A stretch of DNA of 64,000 nt. Origin: Novosphingobium fuchskuhlense (GTDB taxonomy: Bacteria; Pseudomonadota; Alphaproteobacteria; Sphingomonadales; Sphingomonadaceae). The notes under the pieces are model-generated. The model worked only from the letters and a program-made list of their open reading frames with translations. It had not been told where the DNA came from and searched no databases. The DNA lies in the NCBI RefSeq assembly GCF_001519075.1, contig NZ_KQ954245.1, positions 124,001-188,000 on the forward strand, written 5' to 3'. Shown here piece after piece: positions 7,940-16,498 of the stretch; the first letter of the stretch is position 1, and each line of letters opens with the position of its first letter. A program made the position numbers and the translations under genes.

Positions 7940-9117
7940 CTGTGGACTGGGCCGAATGGCTGAACCTGGCGATCCGCTGGTTCCACCTGACGGCGGGCAT
8001 CGCGTGGATCGGTTCCTCGTTCTACTTCGTGTGGCTCGACAACCATCTGGTCCCGCCGAAATCGGGTGAGGCCTCGGGCGAGGTGTGGTCGGTCCACGGC
8101 GGCGGCTTCTATCACAAGCAGAAGTATCAGGTCGCGCCAAGCGAGATGCCAGAGGACCTGCACTGGTTCATGTGGGAGGCCTACACCACCTGGATCACCG
8201 GCTTTCTGCTGCTCGTGCTGGTCTACTGGGTGGGCGCGGCGAGCTTTCTGATCGATCCGGCCAAGGCGGCGCTCAGCCCCGTGCAGGCCTTCGGGATCGG
8301 CGCGGCGGTGCTGGTGGGCGGCTGGCTGGTCTATGACGGGCTCTGCCGTTCGCCGCTGGGCCGCGAGGACCGCACGCTGGGCGCGGCGTGGTTTGCGGTG
8401 CTGGTCGCGGCGGCCTGGGGGCTGTGCCAGATTTTCAGCGCGCGCGGGGCCTACCTCCATGTCGGCGCGATCATCGGCACGGCGATGGTGGGGAACGTAT
8501 TTTTCGTGATCATCCCCAACCAGCGCAAGGTGGTGGCGGCGCTCAAGGCGGGCGAAGTGCCCGATCCGGCGCTGGGCAAGGCAGCCAAGAGCCGCTCGCT
8601 CCACAACAATTACATGACCTTGCCGGTGCTGTTCGTGATGATCAGCCACCATTATGCGGTGACTTTCGGGGCGCAGCGGCCCTGGCTGGTGCTGGCCCTG
8701 CTCGGCGCGACCGGCGTTGCCGTGCGGCATGTGTTCAACTTGCGGCATCGGGGCCGGCCGCCGGGGCGGGCCATCGCGGTGGCCGCGGTGCTGGCGCTGG
8801 TGAGCGTGACCTATGTTTCGGCGGAGAAGGCGGGCATCCGGCGGATGGCTGGTGGCGCGGCGGATTGGGCGAGCGTCCAGCCGATTTTCCAGAAGCACTG
8901 CACCGCCTGCCATGCCGAGAAGCCGGCCAGCGATCTCGTCACCGCGCCGCCGCAGGGCGTGATGCTCGATAGCTACGAACATGCCCGCCAGTTTGCCCCG
9001 CGCGTGCAGAAGGTCGCGGTCGATGCCGAGATCATGCCGCTGGGCAACACGACCGGCATGACCCGCGCCGAACGCGACGCGCTGGGCCGCTGGATTGCCG
9101 CAGGAGCCCCGCAATGA
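7936..9117 (+). CDS. puuD: Membrane urate hydroxylase PuuD with C-terminal cytochrome c domain
   Basis: 393 residues. The first 300 hold about eight membrane helices, with conserved segments GIAWIGSSFYFVWLDN near the N-terminus and GKAAKSRSLHNNYMTLPVLFVMIS later, as in PuuD (DUF989). The C-terminal domain has one c-type haem site, Cys322-Thr-Ala-Cys325-His326, facing the periplasm. PuuD oxidises urate to 5-hydroxyisourate and passes electrons into the respiratory chain instead of making hydrogen peroxide. The product is handed to UraH, encoded next. No soluble uricase or HpxO is present, so PuuD is the only urate-oxidising enzyme seen here. GTG start with a GTGA overlap. Confidence 0.93.
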   Translation: MTVDWAEWLNLAIRWFHLTAGIAWIGSSFYFVWLDNHLVPPKSGEASGEVWSVHGGGFYHKQKYQVAPSEMPEDLHWFMWEAYTTWITGFLLLVLVYWVGAASFLIDPAKAALSPVQAFGIGAAVLVGGWLVYDGLCRSPLGREDRTLGAAWFAVLVAAAWGLCQIFSARGAYLHVGAIIGTAMVGNVFFVIIPNQRKVVAALKAGEVPDPALGKAAKSRSLHNNYMTLPVLFVMISHHYAVTFGAQRPWLVLALLGATGVAVRHVFNLRHRGRPPGRAIAVAAVLALVSVTYVSAEKAGIRRMAGGAADWASVQPIFQKHCTACHAEKPASDLVTAPPQGVMLDSYEHARQFAPRVQKVAVDAEIMPLGNTTGMTRAERDALGRWIAAGAPQ

Positions 9118-9470
9118 CGACGCTTTCGACCCATGTGCTCGATACCATGCAGGGCAAGCCGGCTGCGGGGATGCAGCTGTGGCTGGAGGATGCGGGCGGC
9201 GAGGCGCTGTTTGCCGGCGAAACAAATGCCGACGGGCGCTGCCCCGAATTGCTGGAGCGCGTGCCGGATCTTGTGCCCGGCCGCTATGCGCTGACCTTTG
9301 CGGTGGCGGAATACTTTGCCGCCGAGGGCGTGGCGCTGCCCGATCCGCCGTTTCTGGGCGATGTGCGGATCGCCTTCGGGATTTCGGACACTCCAGAGTC
9401 CGGGGGCGGCCACTACCATGTTCCGCTGCTGGTCTCGCCCTTCGCCTATTCGACCTACCGGGGGAGCTGA
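9114..9470 (+). CDS. uraH: 5-hydroxyisourate hydrolase (transthyretin-like)
   Basis: 118-residue transthyretin-related protein that hydrolyses 5-hydroxyisourate to OHCU. The N-terminal LSTHVLDTMQGKPAAGM and the C-terminal signature ending YRGS are diagnostic. The histidines near the start and in HYHVPLLVSPF, together with the YRGS tail, build the active site in the tetramer. The length equals that of cytoplasmic family members, and no signal peptide is present. Its ATG overlaps the puuD stop (ATGA). The 3-nt gap to xdhA is the only junction in the operon without an overlap. Confidence 0.96.
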   Translation: MTTLSTHVLDTMQGKPAAGMQLWLEDAGGEALFAGETNADGRCPELLERVPDLVPGRYALTFAVAEYFAAEGVALPDPPFLGDVRIAFGISDTPESGGGHYHVPLLVSPFAYSTYRGS

Positions 9471-9473
9471 GCC

Positions 9474-10895
9474 GTGGGGGTGCGCTTCCTCCTCGATGGC
9501 GCGGTGGTGGAACTGGCGGCGCCCGATCCGACGGCCACGCTGCTGGAGACCTTGCGCGGGCCGCTGCGGCGCACTGGCACCAAGGAAGGCTGCGCGGAAG
9601 GGGACTGCGGCGCCTGCACGGTGCTGGTGGGCGAGGCGGCTGGCGAGGGGGTGCAATGGCGCGCGGTGAATGCCTGCATCCTGTTTCTGCCGATGATCCA
9701 CGGCAAGGCGGTGATGACGGTGGAGAGCCTCTCTGCCGGGGGGGCGCTGAACCCGCTGCAGGCGTGCATGGCGGCCAATGGCAGCTCGCAGTGCGGGTTC
9801 TGCACGCCGGGCTTCGTGATGTCGCTGCATGGGCGGGCCATCGGCGCGCTGGGGAGCGAACTGCCGGTTGCGGACGCGATTGCGGGCAACTTGTGTCGCT
9901 GCACGGGGTATGGGCCGATCCTGGAAGCTGGCGAGGCGGTTCCACGATTGGCGCAGGATGATCGTGCGGTGCTGGCTGGGCTGGCTGGCCTTGCCGGCGA
10001 TGACATGGCGTGCGGCAATTTCGACGGGCGGCAGTGGTTTGTGCCGCGTTCTTCCGACGCGCTGGTGGATGTGCTGGCTGCCCATCCGGAAGCGCGGATC
10101 GTGGCCGGGGCGACCGACGTGGGCCTGTGGGTGACCAAGGGGCTGCGCGATCTGGATGCCCTCGTGTTCATCGGCGATGTGGCGGACCTCAAGGGGCTTG
10201 AGGAGACCGCCGGGGGTCTGCGGATCGGCGCGGGGGTGCGCTATGCCGAGGCGCATGGGGCGCTGGCGCGGCTGCATCCGGACCTTGGCGAACTGGTGCG
10301 GCGGATCGGGGGGCTGCAGGTGCGCTCTTCGGCGACCGTCTGCGGGAACATCGCCAACGGCTCGCCGATCGGTGACGGGCCGCCAGCGCTGATTGCGCTG
10401 GGGGCGGAATTGACGCTCCGGTCGGCAGCGGGGCGGCGGACCTTGCCGCTGGAGGACTATTTCCTCGATTATGGGAAGCAGGACCGGCGGCCGGGGGAGT
10501 TTGTCGAGAGCGTGTTCGTGCCGCGTCCGGCAGCGGGCAACGTGATCCATGTGTCCAAGCTTTCGCGGCGGTTTGACAGCGATATCTCGGCAGTGCTCGG
10601 GGCCTTCGCGCTGACGGTGAAGGCGGGGACGATCACCGCCGCGCGGGTTGCCTTTGGCGGCATGGCGGCGACACCCCGGCGGGCAGCGGGCTGCGAGGCC
10701 GTGCTCGCTGGCCAGCCGTTCAGCGAGGCGACCATCGCTGCGGCGGCTGAGGCTCTGACGGCGGATTTCAACCCGCTGACCGACGTGCGCGGGACGGCGG
10801 CCTACCGGATCGAGGCGGCTTCCGCCTTGCTCTGGCGGCTGTGGTACCGCGAGCAGGGGGCGGCGGTCTGCGTGCTCGATGTGGAGGCCTGCTGA
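9474..10895 (+). CDS. xdhA: Xanthine dehydrogenase small subunit (2Fe-2S and FAD)
   Basis: 473 residues. Residues 1-80 form a plant-type ferredoxin domain with GCAEGDCGACTVLV. Next comes a second 2Fe-2S domain with CGFCTPG and NLCRCTGYG. From about residue 180 there is a FAD-binding domain with GATDVGLWVTK and the CGNIANGSPIGD flavin motif. It carries electrons from the molybdenum subunit XdhB to NAD+. The GTG at 9474 is chosen because it lies 3 nt after uraH and begins right at the RFLLDGA strand. It runs directly into xdhB (TGATG). Confidence 0.95.
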   Translation: MGVRFLLDGAVVELAAPDPTATLLETLRGPLRRTGTKEGCAEGDCGACTVLVGEAAGEGVQWRAVNACILFLPMIHGKAVMTVESLSAGGALNPLQACMAANGSSQCGFCTPGFVMSLHGRAIGALGSELPVADAIAGNLCRCTGYGPILEAGEAVPRLAQDDRAVLAGLAGLAGDDMACGNFDGRQWFVPRSSDALVDVLAAHPEARIVAGATDVGLWVTKGLRDLDALVFIGDVADLKGLEETAGGLRIGAGVRYAEAHGALARLHPDLGELVRRIGGLQVRSSATVCGNIANGSPIGDGPPALIALGAELTLRSAAGRRTLPLEDYFLDYGKQDRRPGEFVESVFVPRPAAGNVIHVSKLSRRFDSDISAVLGAFALTVKAGTITAARVAFGGMAATPRRAAGCEAVLAGQPFSEATIAAAAEALTADFNPLTDVRGTAAYRIEAASALLWRLWYREQGAAVCVLDVEAC

Positions 10896-13201
10896 TGGCC
10901 GAGGGGAACCCGCTCTGGCCGCAAGCCGCGATGCCGGCGCTGCCGCACGACAGCGCGCATCTGCATGTTGCGGGGCTGGCGCGATACGTTGATGACGAAC
11001 CCGAACTGCCGGGCACGCTGCATCTCGCGTTCGGGCTTTCGAGCGAGGCGCGGGCGCGGATCACGGGCATCGATCTGGAGCGGGTGCTGGCGTTCCCGGG
11101 CGTCGTGGCAGTCTATACGGCGGCGGATATTCCGGGCGAGAACAATGTCGGCCCGATTGCGCATGACGACCGGGTGCTGGCCGATGGCGAGGTGGTGAGC
11201 CACGGCCAGCCCGTGTTCCTTGTGGCGGCGGAAACGCGGCTCGCCGCACGCAAGGCGGCGCGGTTGGGCAAGGTGACATACGAGGCGCTGGAACCGGCGA
11301 TCACCAGCGCGCAGGCGCGCGCGGCGGGGTCGCGGATCGAGGCGGACCAGCGCATGGCGCGCGGGGATGCCGATGGAGCGCTCGCGGCGGCAGAGCACCG
11401 GCTGGCCGGTTCGCTGCGGATCGGGGCGCAGGATCACTTCTATCTGGAGGGGCAGGTCGCCCATGCGCGGCCCGGCGAGGACGGGCAGATTCACGTCGTC
11501 TCATCGAGCCAGCATCCGAGCGAAGTGCAGCATCTGGTGGCGCATCTGCTGGGGAAGCCCAGTGCCGACGTCACGGTTGAAGTGCGGCGGATGGGCGGGG
11601 CCTTCGGCGGCAAGGAAAGCCAGGCCGCGCTGTTTGCCGCCGCCGCTGCGCTGGTAGTGCACCACACCGGGCGGCCGGCCAAGTTCCGCTGCGACCGCGA
11701 CGACGACATGATCGTGACCGGCAAGCGCCATGATTTCGAGGTCGACTATGACGTTGGTCACGATGCCGAGGGGCGGCTTTGCGCCGTCAAGCTGCGGTTT
11801 GCCGGGCGCTGCGGGGCGACCATGGACCTTTCCCCCGGCATCAACGACCGCACGATGTTCCATGCCGACAACTGCTACTTCCTGCCCGATGTCGAGATTG
11901 TCTCGGAGCGGCTGAAGACCAATACGGTTTCGGCGACGGCGTTCCGGGGCTTTGGCGGTCCGCAGGGGATGCTGGCGATCGAGCGGGTGTGCGATCATGT
12001 CGCAGCGCAGCTGGGGCTTGATCCGCTCGATGTGCGCATCCGCAATCTCTATGGACCGGGGCGCGATGTGACGCCTTATGACATGACCATCGAGGACAAT
12101 ATCGCCCCTGAGCTGATTGCGCGGCTGCGGGAAACCGCGCGCTACGATGCACGCCGGGAGGCGATTGCGGCGTTCAATGCGGGCTCGCCGGTGCTCAAAA
12201 AGGGCATCGCGCTGACGCTGGTCAAGTTCGGCATCAGCTTTACCACCACGCACCTCAATCAGGCCGGCGCGCTGGTCCATGTCTATTCCGATGGTTCCAT
12301 CCAGGCGAACCATGGCGGGACCGAGATGGGGCAGGGGCTCCACATCAAGATCGCGCAGATCGTGGCGGACGTGTTCGGTGTCGGCGTCGATGCGGTGCGG
12401 ATCACCGCGACGCGGACCGACAAGGTGCCCAATACTTCAGCGACGGCGGCCTCATCCGGCGCGGACCTCAACGGCATGGCGGCATGGCGTGCGGCCATGA
12501 CGATCCGGGCGCGGATGGCCGATTTTCTGGCGCATGTGTTCGGCTGCGGCGCGGATGACGTCAGGTTCACGCCTGAGGGTGTTGTGGCGGGCGCGGCGCG
12601 GATGAGCTTTGCCGAAGCGGCGCGCAAGGCTTGGCTGGGGCGGATTTCGCTGTCGTCCACCGGGTTCTACGCGACGCCGGAAATCGAATACGACCGGGCC
12701 TCGCACCGGGGGCGGCCGTTCTATTATTTCGCCTATGGCGCGGCGGTGTCCGAGGTGGTGGTCGACACGCTGACCGGTGAGCACAGGGTGCTGGCAGTGG
12801 ACATTCTGCACGACGTCGGGCGCTCGCTGAACCCGGCGATCGACCGGGGGCAGATCGAGGGCGGTTTCCTGCAAGGGCAAGGCTGGCTGACCACCGAAGT
12901 GGTGGAATGGGACGCGAAGGGCCGGCTGCTCAACCATTCGCCCGCGACCTACAAGGTGCCGACCGCGTCCGACCGCCCGAAGCGGATGCGGATCGACTTG
13001 TGGGACGGGGAGAACGTGAAACCCACGATCCACCGTTCCAAGGCGGTGGGCGAGCCGCCGCTGATGCTGGCCAATTCGGTGTTCTCGGCGATCTCGGCAG
13101 CGATTGCGGCGACCGCGCCCGACGTGCGGGATATGCCCAGACTCGACGCGCCGGCGACGCCCGAGGCGGTGCTGCGCGCGATTGCCGGGATGCGCGCGTG
13201 A
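10895..13201 (+). CDS. xdhB: Xanthine dehydrogenase molybdopterin-binding subunit
   Basis: 768-residue catalytic subunit that hydroxylates hypoxanthine to xanthine and xanthine to urate at a Mo-bis-oxo-sulfido centre. Visible cofactor and substrate motifs are GGAFGGKES, FRGFGGPQG (with the arginine used for purine binding), GTEMGQGLHIK, and VGEPPLMLANSVF. In the last motif Glu720 is the expected base. The length is normal for the bacterial two-subunit enzyme. It lies between xdhA and the sulfuration/insertion factor xdhC, with 1-bp overlaps on both sides, so the three are surely made together. Confidence 0.96.
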   Translation: MAEGNPLWPQAAMPALPHDSAHLHVAGLARYVDDEPELPGTLHLAFGLSSEARARITGIDLERVLAFPGVVAVYTAADIPGENNVGPIAHDDRVLADGEVVSHGQPVFLVAAETRLAARKAARLGKVTYEALEPAITSAQARAAGSRIEADQRMARGDADGALAAAEHRLAGSLRIGAQDHFYLEGQVAHARPGEDGQIHVVSSSQHPSEVQHLVAHLLGKPSADVTVEVRRMGGAFGGKESQAALFAAAAALVVHHTGRPAKFRCDRDDDMIVTGKRHDFEVDYDVGHDAEGRLCAVKLRFAGRCGATMDLSPGINDRTMFHADNCYFLPDVEIVSERLKTNTVSATAFRGFGGPQGMLAIERVCDHVAAQLGLDPLDVRIRNLYGPGRDVTPYDMTIEDNIAPELIARLRETARYDARREAIAAFNAGSPVLKKGIALTLVKFGISFTTTHLNQAGALVHVYSDGSIQANHGGTEMGQGLHIKIAQIVADVFGVGVDAVRITATRTDKVPNTSATAASSGADLNGMAAWRAAMTIRARMADFLAHVFGCGADDVRFTPEGVVAGAARMSFAEAARKAWLGRISLSSTGFYATPEIEYDRASHRGRPFYYFAYGAAVSEVVVDTLTGEHRVLAVDILHDVGRSLNPAIDRGQIEGGFLQGQGWLTTEVVEWDAKGRLLNHSPATYKVPTASDRPKRMRIDLWDGENVKPTIHRSKAVGEPPLMLANSVFSAISAAIAATAPDVRDMPRLDAPATPEAVLRAIAGMRA

Positions 13202-14139
13202 TGGACTGGCCGGGCGATCTGGCGCGGCTGGCGGCGGCGGGGCCGGTGGCGATGGTGAGCGTGCTGGCGACCGAAGGCTCCGCGCCGCGCGGGGCGGGGA
13301 CGCGGATGCTGATGACGGCAGACGGGCTTTTCGGCACGATTGGCGGCGGGGCGCTGGAGTTTCGCGCGGCGGAGCAGGCGCGCTGCGTGCTGGACCACGC
13401 GCCTGGAACATGGCGGGTGCAGGACTATCCGCTTGGGCCCCTGCTCGGCCAATGCTGCGGTGGGCGGATGCGGCTGCTGGTGGAGCATGTGGACAGGCAG
13501 GCGCTGGGCTGGCTGGCCGAGGCGCGCGAGGGCCGGGTGCTGGTGAGCGTGCTGCGGCCGGACGGGATCGAGCGGCAGGTGACGGATGAGCCAGCGCAGC
13601 CGGTATCCGCCCGGGGTGACAAGCCGGGCGAGGGCGCGCGGCTGGCCGAGGTGATCGGCGGCTTCCGGCGGCCGCTCTGGCTGTTTGGCGCAGGGCATGT
13701 CGGACAGGCGATTGCGCGCCATGCGGGCGGGCTGCCGCTGCGACTGGCATGGTTCGATACCCGGCCGGCGTTTGTGGGCCTTTCAGGTGTGACCTTGGTG
13801 GCGGATGCGGATATCGAAGCGTGCGTGGCCGAAGCGCCGGAGGAGGCGGCGCTGGTGATCCTGACGCACGATCATGGGCTCGATTACCGGCTTGCACTGG
13901 CAGCGTTGCAGCGGCCTGCGCTGGCGTTTACCGGGCTGATCGGTTCGCAGACCAAGCGCGCGCGGTTTCTGGCGCGGCTGGAGCGGGCTGGGGTTTCCGC
14001 CGAGGCGCGGGGGCGGCTGACGTGTCCGATCGGCCTGCCCGGCGTGACGGGGAAGGAGCCGGATGTGATCGCGGTGGCGCTGCTCGCGCAGCTGCTGCAA
14101 TTGCCGCAGGCGGCTGCGGTGCGGGCTGAGGCGGCATGA
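13201..14139 (+). CDS. xdhC: Xanthine dehydrogenase accessory protein XdhC
   Basis: 312 residues. XdhC binds molybdenum cofactor, promotes its sulfuration and delivers it to XdhB. The N-terminal XdhC/CoxI domain shows VLATEGSAPRGAGTRM and GTIGGGALE. The LGQCCGG motif near residue 82 holds the cysteines linked to cofactor handling. The C-terminal half is a Rossmann-like domain with WLFGAGHVGQAIA, and FTGLIGSQTKRARF and CPIGLPGVTGKEPDVIA follow. It is not a catalytic dehydrogenase subunit. It overlaps xdhB by TGATG and guaD by ATGA. Confidence 0.95.
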   Translation: MDWPGDLARLAAAGPVAMVSVLATEGSAPRGAGTRMLMTADGLFGTIGGGALEFRAAEQARCVLDHAPGTWRVQDYPLGPLLGQCCGGRMRLLVEHVDRQALGWLAEAREGRVLVSVLRPDGIERQVTDEPAQPVSARGDKPGEGARLAEVIGGFRRPLWLFGAGHVGQAIARHAGGLPLRLAWFDTRPAFVGLSGVTLVADADIEACVAEAPEEAALVILTHDHGLDYRLALAALQRPALAFTGLIGSQTKRARFLARLERAGVSAEARGRLTCPIGLPGVTGKEPDVIAVALLAQLLQLPQAAAVRAEAA

Positions 14140-15431
14140 AGGGCTTTCGCGGGGAGATCCTGAGCCTGTCGCACGATCCGGCAGGAGCGCCGGATGCGGT
14201 GCGGCATGAGGCCGATGGGCTGCTGGTGGTGGAAGCCGGGCGCGTGGTGGCGCGCGGGGCCTTTGCAGAGGTGGCACCGCGCTTTCCGGGGTTGGCGGTG
14301 GAGCGGCTGAAGGGGCTGATCGTCCCCGGCTTCATCGATGCGCATGTGCATTACCCGCAGCTGGGCCGCATCGCGAGCCATGGAGCGCAGCTGCTCGACT
14401 GGCTGGAGCGGCATATCTTTCCGGCGGAGAAGGCCTTTGCTGATCCGGTCCATGCGGCGGGCGTGGCGGAGGCGTTCCTCGATGAACTGCTGCGGCACGG
14501 GACGACGAGCGCGCTGGTGTTCGGCACTGTCCATGCCGCTTCCGTCGAGGCGTTCTTTGCGGCGGCGGAGGCGCGGGAGCTGCGGATGATCTGCGGCAAG
14601 GTGCTGATGGATCTGGGGCCGGAGGGCCTGCGCGATACGGTGGAGGAAGCGCGGTCCGAAAGCGAGGCGCTGATCGCCAAGTGGCATGGGCGCGCCCGGC
14701 TGGGGTATGCGGTGACGCCGCGTTATGCGCTGACCTCGACCGATGCGCAGCTGGCGGTGGCGGGAGACTTGCTTGCCGCACATCCGGGGGTGCTGCTGCA
14801 CACGCATCTGGCTGAGAACACCCGCGAGATTGCCGAAGTGGCGGCGCGGTTTCCCGAGGCGGCGGACTATCTCGATGCCTATGACCGGTTCGCCCTGGTC
14901 ACTGACCGGTCGGTGTTTGCGCATGGGGTGCATCTGCCAGACCGGTCATGCGAGCGGCTGGCAGAGAGCGGTGCCGGGATTGCCGTGTGCCCGAGTTCGA
15001 ACTTCTTCCTCGGTTCGGGCATGTTCGATTTTGCGCAAGCCGAGCGGCACGGGGTGCGGCTGGGGCTGGGCTCCGATATCGGGGCAGGGACATCGCTTTC
15101 GCTGCTGCATAACGCGGGGCTAGCTTATCAAGCGGGGCTGCCGGGGGGCCATGTGCTCGATCCCTTCCGCGCGCTGTGGCTGGCGACGGGCGGTTCGGCG
15201 CGGCTGCTCCATATCGACGGCGAGGTGGGCTTGCTGGCCGAGGGGCAGGAGGCCGATTTCGTGGTGCTGGATGACGCCGCCACGCCGCTGATGGCGCGGC
15301 GGACGGCGGGGGCTTCGCTGGCGGAGCGGCTGTTCGCCTTGCAGATACTGGGCGATGATCGCGCGGTGCGGCGGACCTATGTGCTGGGGCGCTGCGTTTG
15401 GGATAGGGATGCCGGCCATGGACACGCTTGA
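14136..15431 (+). CDS. guaD: Guanine deaminase
   Basis: 431-residue amidohydrolase that deaminates guanine to xanthine and so feeds XdhAB. Zinc ligands appear in GFIDAHVHYPQ (HxH), HTHLAEN and GLGSDIGAGTSLSLLHN (the Asp). PSSNFFLGSGMFDF is the usual substrate-pocket segment of bacterial GuaD. The length is standard. It overlaps xdhC by ATGA, and its last 14-23 bp overlap the adenine deaminase gene. This end-to-end coupling suggests that adenine and guanine branches are co-expressed. Confidence 0.95.
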   Translation: MKGFRGEILSLSHDPAGAPDAVRHEADGLLVVEAGRVVARGAFAEVAPRFPGLAVERLKGLIVPGFIDAHVHYPQLGRIASHGAQLLDWLERHIFPAEKAFADPVHAAGVAEAFLDELLRHGTTSALVFGTVHAASVEAFFAAAEARELRMICGKVLMDLGPEGLRDTVEEARSESEALIAKWHGRARLGYAVTPRYALTSTDAQLAVAGDLLAAHPGVLLHTHLAENTREIAEVAARFPEAADYLDAYDRFALVTDRSVFAHGVHLPDRSCERLAESGAGIAVCPSSNFFLGSGMFDFAQAERHGVRLGLGSDIGAGTSLSLLHNAGLAYQAGLPGGHVLDPFRALWLATGGSARLLHIDGEVGLLAEGQEADFVVLDDAATPLMARRTAGASLAERLFALQILGDDRAVRRTYVLGRCVWDRDAGHGHA

Positions 15432-16428
15432 ACGTTTCATTCGGCGGCTGCCCAAGGCGGAGCTGCACCTCCACATCGAGGGGAGCCTCGAGCCGGAGCT
15501 GATGTTTGCGCTGGCGGAGCGCAACGGGATCGCCATTCCCTATGCGAGCGTGGAGGATGTGCGCGCGGCCTATGCCTTTTCCAACCTGCAGGACTTCCTC
15601 GATATCTACTATGCAGGCGCGGGCGTGCTGCAGACAGAGGCGGACTTTCGCGATCTGGCCATGGCCTATTTCGAGCGCGCGGCGGCGGACGGGGTGGTCC
15701 ATGCCGAGATCATGTTCGATCCGCAGACGCATACGGACCGGGGGATCGCGTTCGGCGCGGTGATCGAGGGTCTGCTCGCGGCCATGGCCGAGGCGGAGGC
15801 GCGGCTGGGGATCACCTCGGCGCTGATCATGAGCTTCCTGCGGCACCTTTCTGAAGACGCGGCGTTCGAGACGCTGGAACAGGCCGAGCCCTGGCTGGAC
15901 CGGATTGCGGCGGTGGGGCTGGATTCGAGCGAACTGGGGCATCCGCCGGGCAAGTTTGCGCGGGTCTTTGCAGCGGCGCGGGCCAAGGGGCTGAAGCTGA
16001 CGGCGCATGCGGGGGAAGAGGGCCCTCCGGCCTATGTCCACGAAGCGCTCGATGTCCTTGGCGTCGACCGGATCGACCATGGCAACCGGGCGCTGGAGGA
16101 CGGCGCGCTGGTGGCGCGGCTGGCGCGTGAGGGGATGACGCTGACGGTCTGCCCGCTTTCAAACCTCAAGCTGTGCGTGGTGGATGACCTCGCCGCGCAT
16201 CCGCTCGACCGGATGCTGGCGGCGGGGCTGAGGGCTACGGTCAATTCGGACGATCCGGCCTATTTCGGCGGCTATGTTGCGGACAACTACCGCGCGGTGG
16301 CCGAGGCGCGGGGGCTTGTCCGGGGCGATCTGGTCCAGCTTGCGAAGAACAGCTTTACGGGATCGTTCCTGCCGCCGGACGCAGTGGCGCGGCACCTTGC
16401 GGCGATTGATGCTGTTGCACTTGACTAA
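15418..16428 (+). CDS. Adenine deaminase (adenosine-deaminase fold)
   Basis: 336 residues of the adenosine/AMP deaminase superfamily, with zinc motifs AELHLHIEGSLEPE, THAGEEGPP-like HAGEEGPPAYVHEAL, and NSDDPAYFGGYV. The segments DPQTHTDRGI, SFLRHLSED, VGLDSSELGHPPGKF and CPLSNLKLCVV match the adenine-specific branch (yeast Aah1 and its bacterial relatives) more closely than true adenosine deaminases. The likely reaction is adenine to hypoxanthine, which XdhAB then oxidises. ATG at 15418 has AGGG nine bases upstream. An ATG at 15409 lies too close to that site. It is the last gene of the operon, because a 70-bp gap follows. Confidence 0.85.
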   Translation: MDTLERFIRRLPKAELHLHIEGSLEPELMFALAERNGIAIPYASVEDVRAAYAFSNLQDFLDIYYAGAGVLQTEADFRDLAMAYFERAAADGVVHAEIMFDPQTHTDRGIAFGAVIEGLLAAMAEAEARLGITSALIMSFLRHLSEDAAFETLEQAEPWLDRIAAVGLDSSELGHPPGKFARVFAAARAKGLKLTAHAGEEGPPAYVHEALDVLGVDRIDHGNRALEDGALVARLAREGMTLTVCPLSNLKLCVVDDLAAHPLDRMLAAGLRATVNSDDPAYFGGYVADNYRAVAEARGLVRGDLVQLAKNSFTGSFLPPDAVARHLAAIDAVALD

Positions 16429-16498
16429 AACACCTCTTGCGTCGGAGCGGGGGAGCAGGCCAAGAAAGGCGCTTAGCTTCAGTCTTCGGGAATTCTCC

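Noticed and set aside
7477..10550. Overlapping long minus-strand frames across uraD to xdhA.
   Set aside because: The plus strand carries a continuous set of overlapping purine genes with catalytic motifs, and the minus frames show none.
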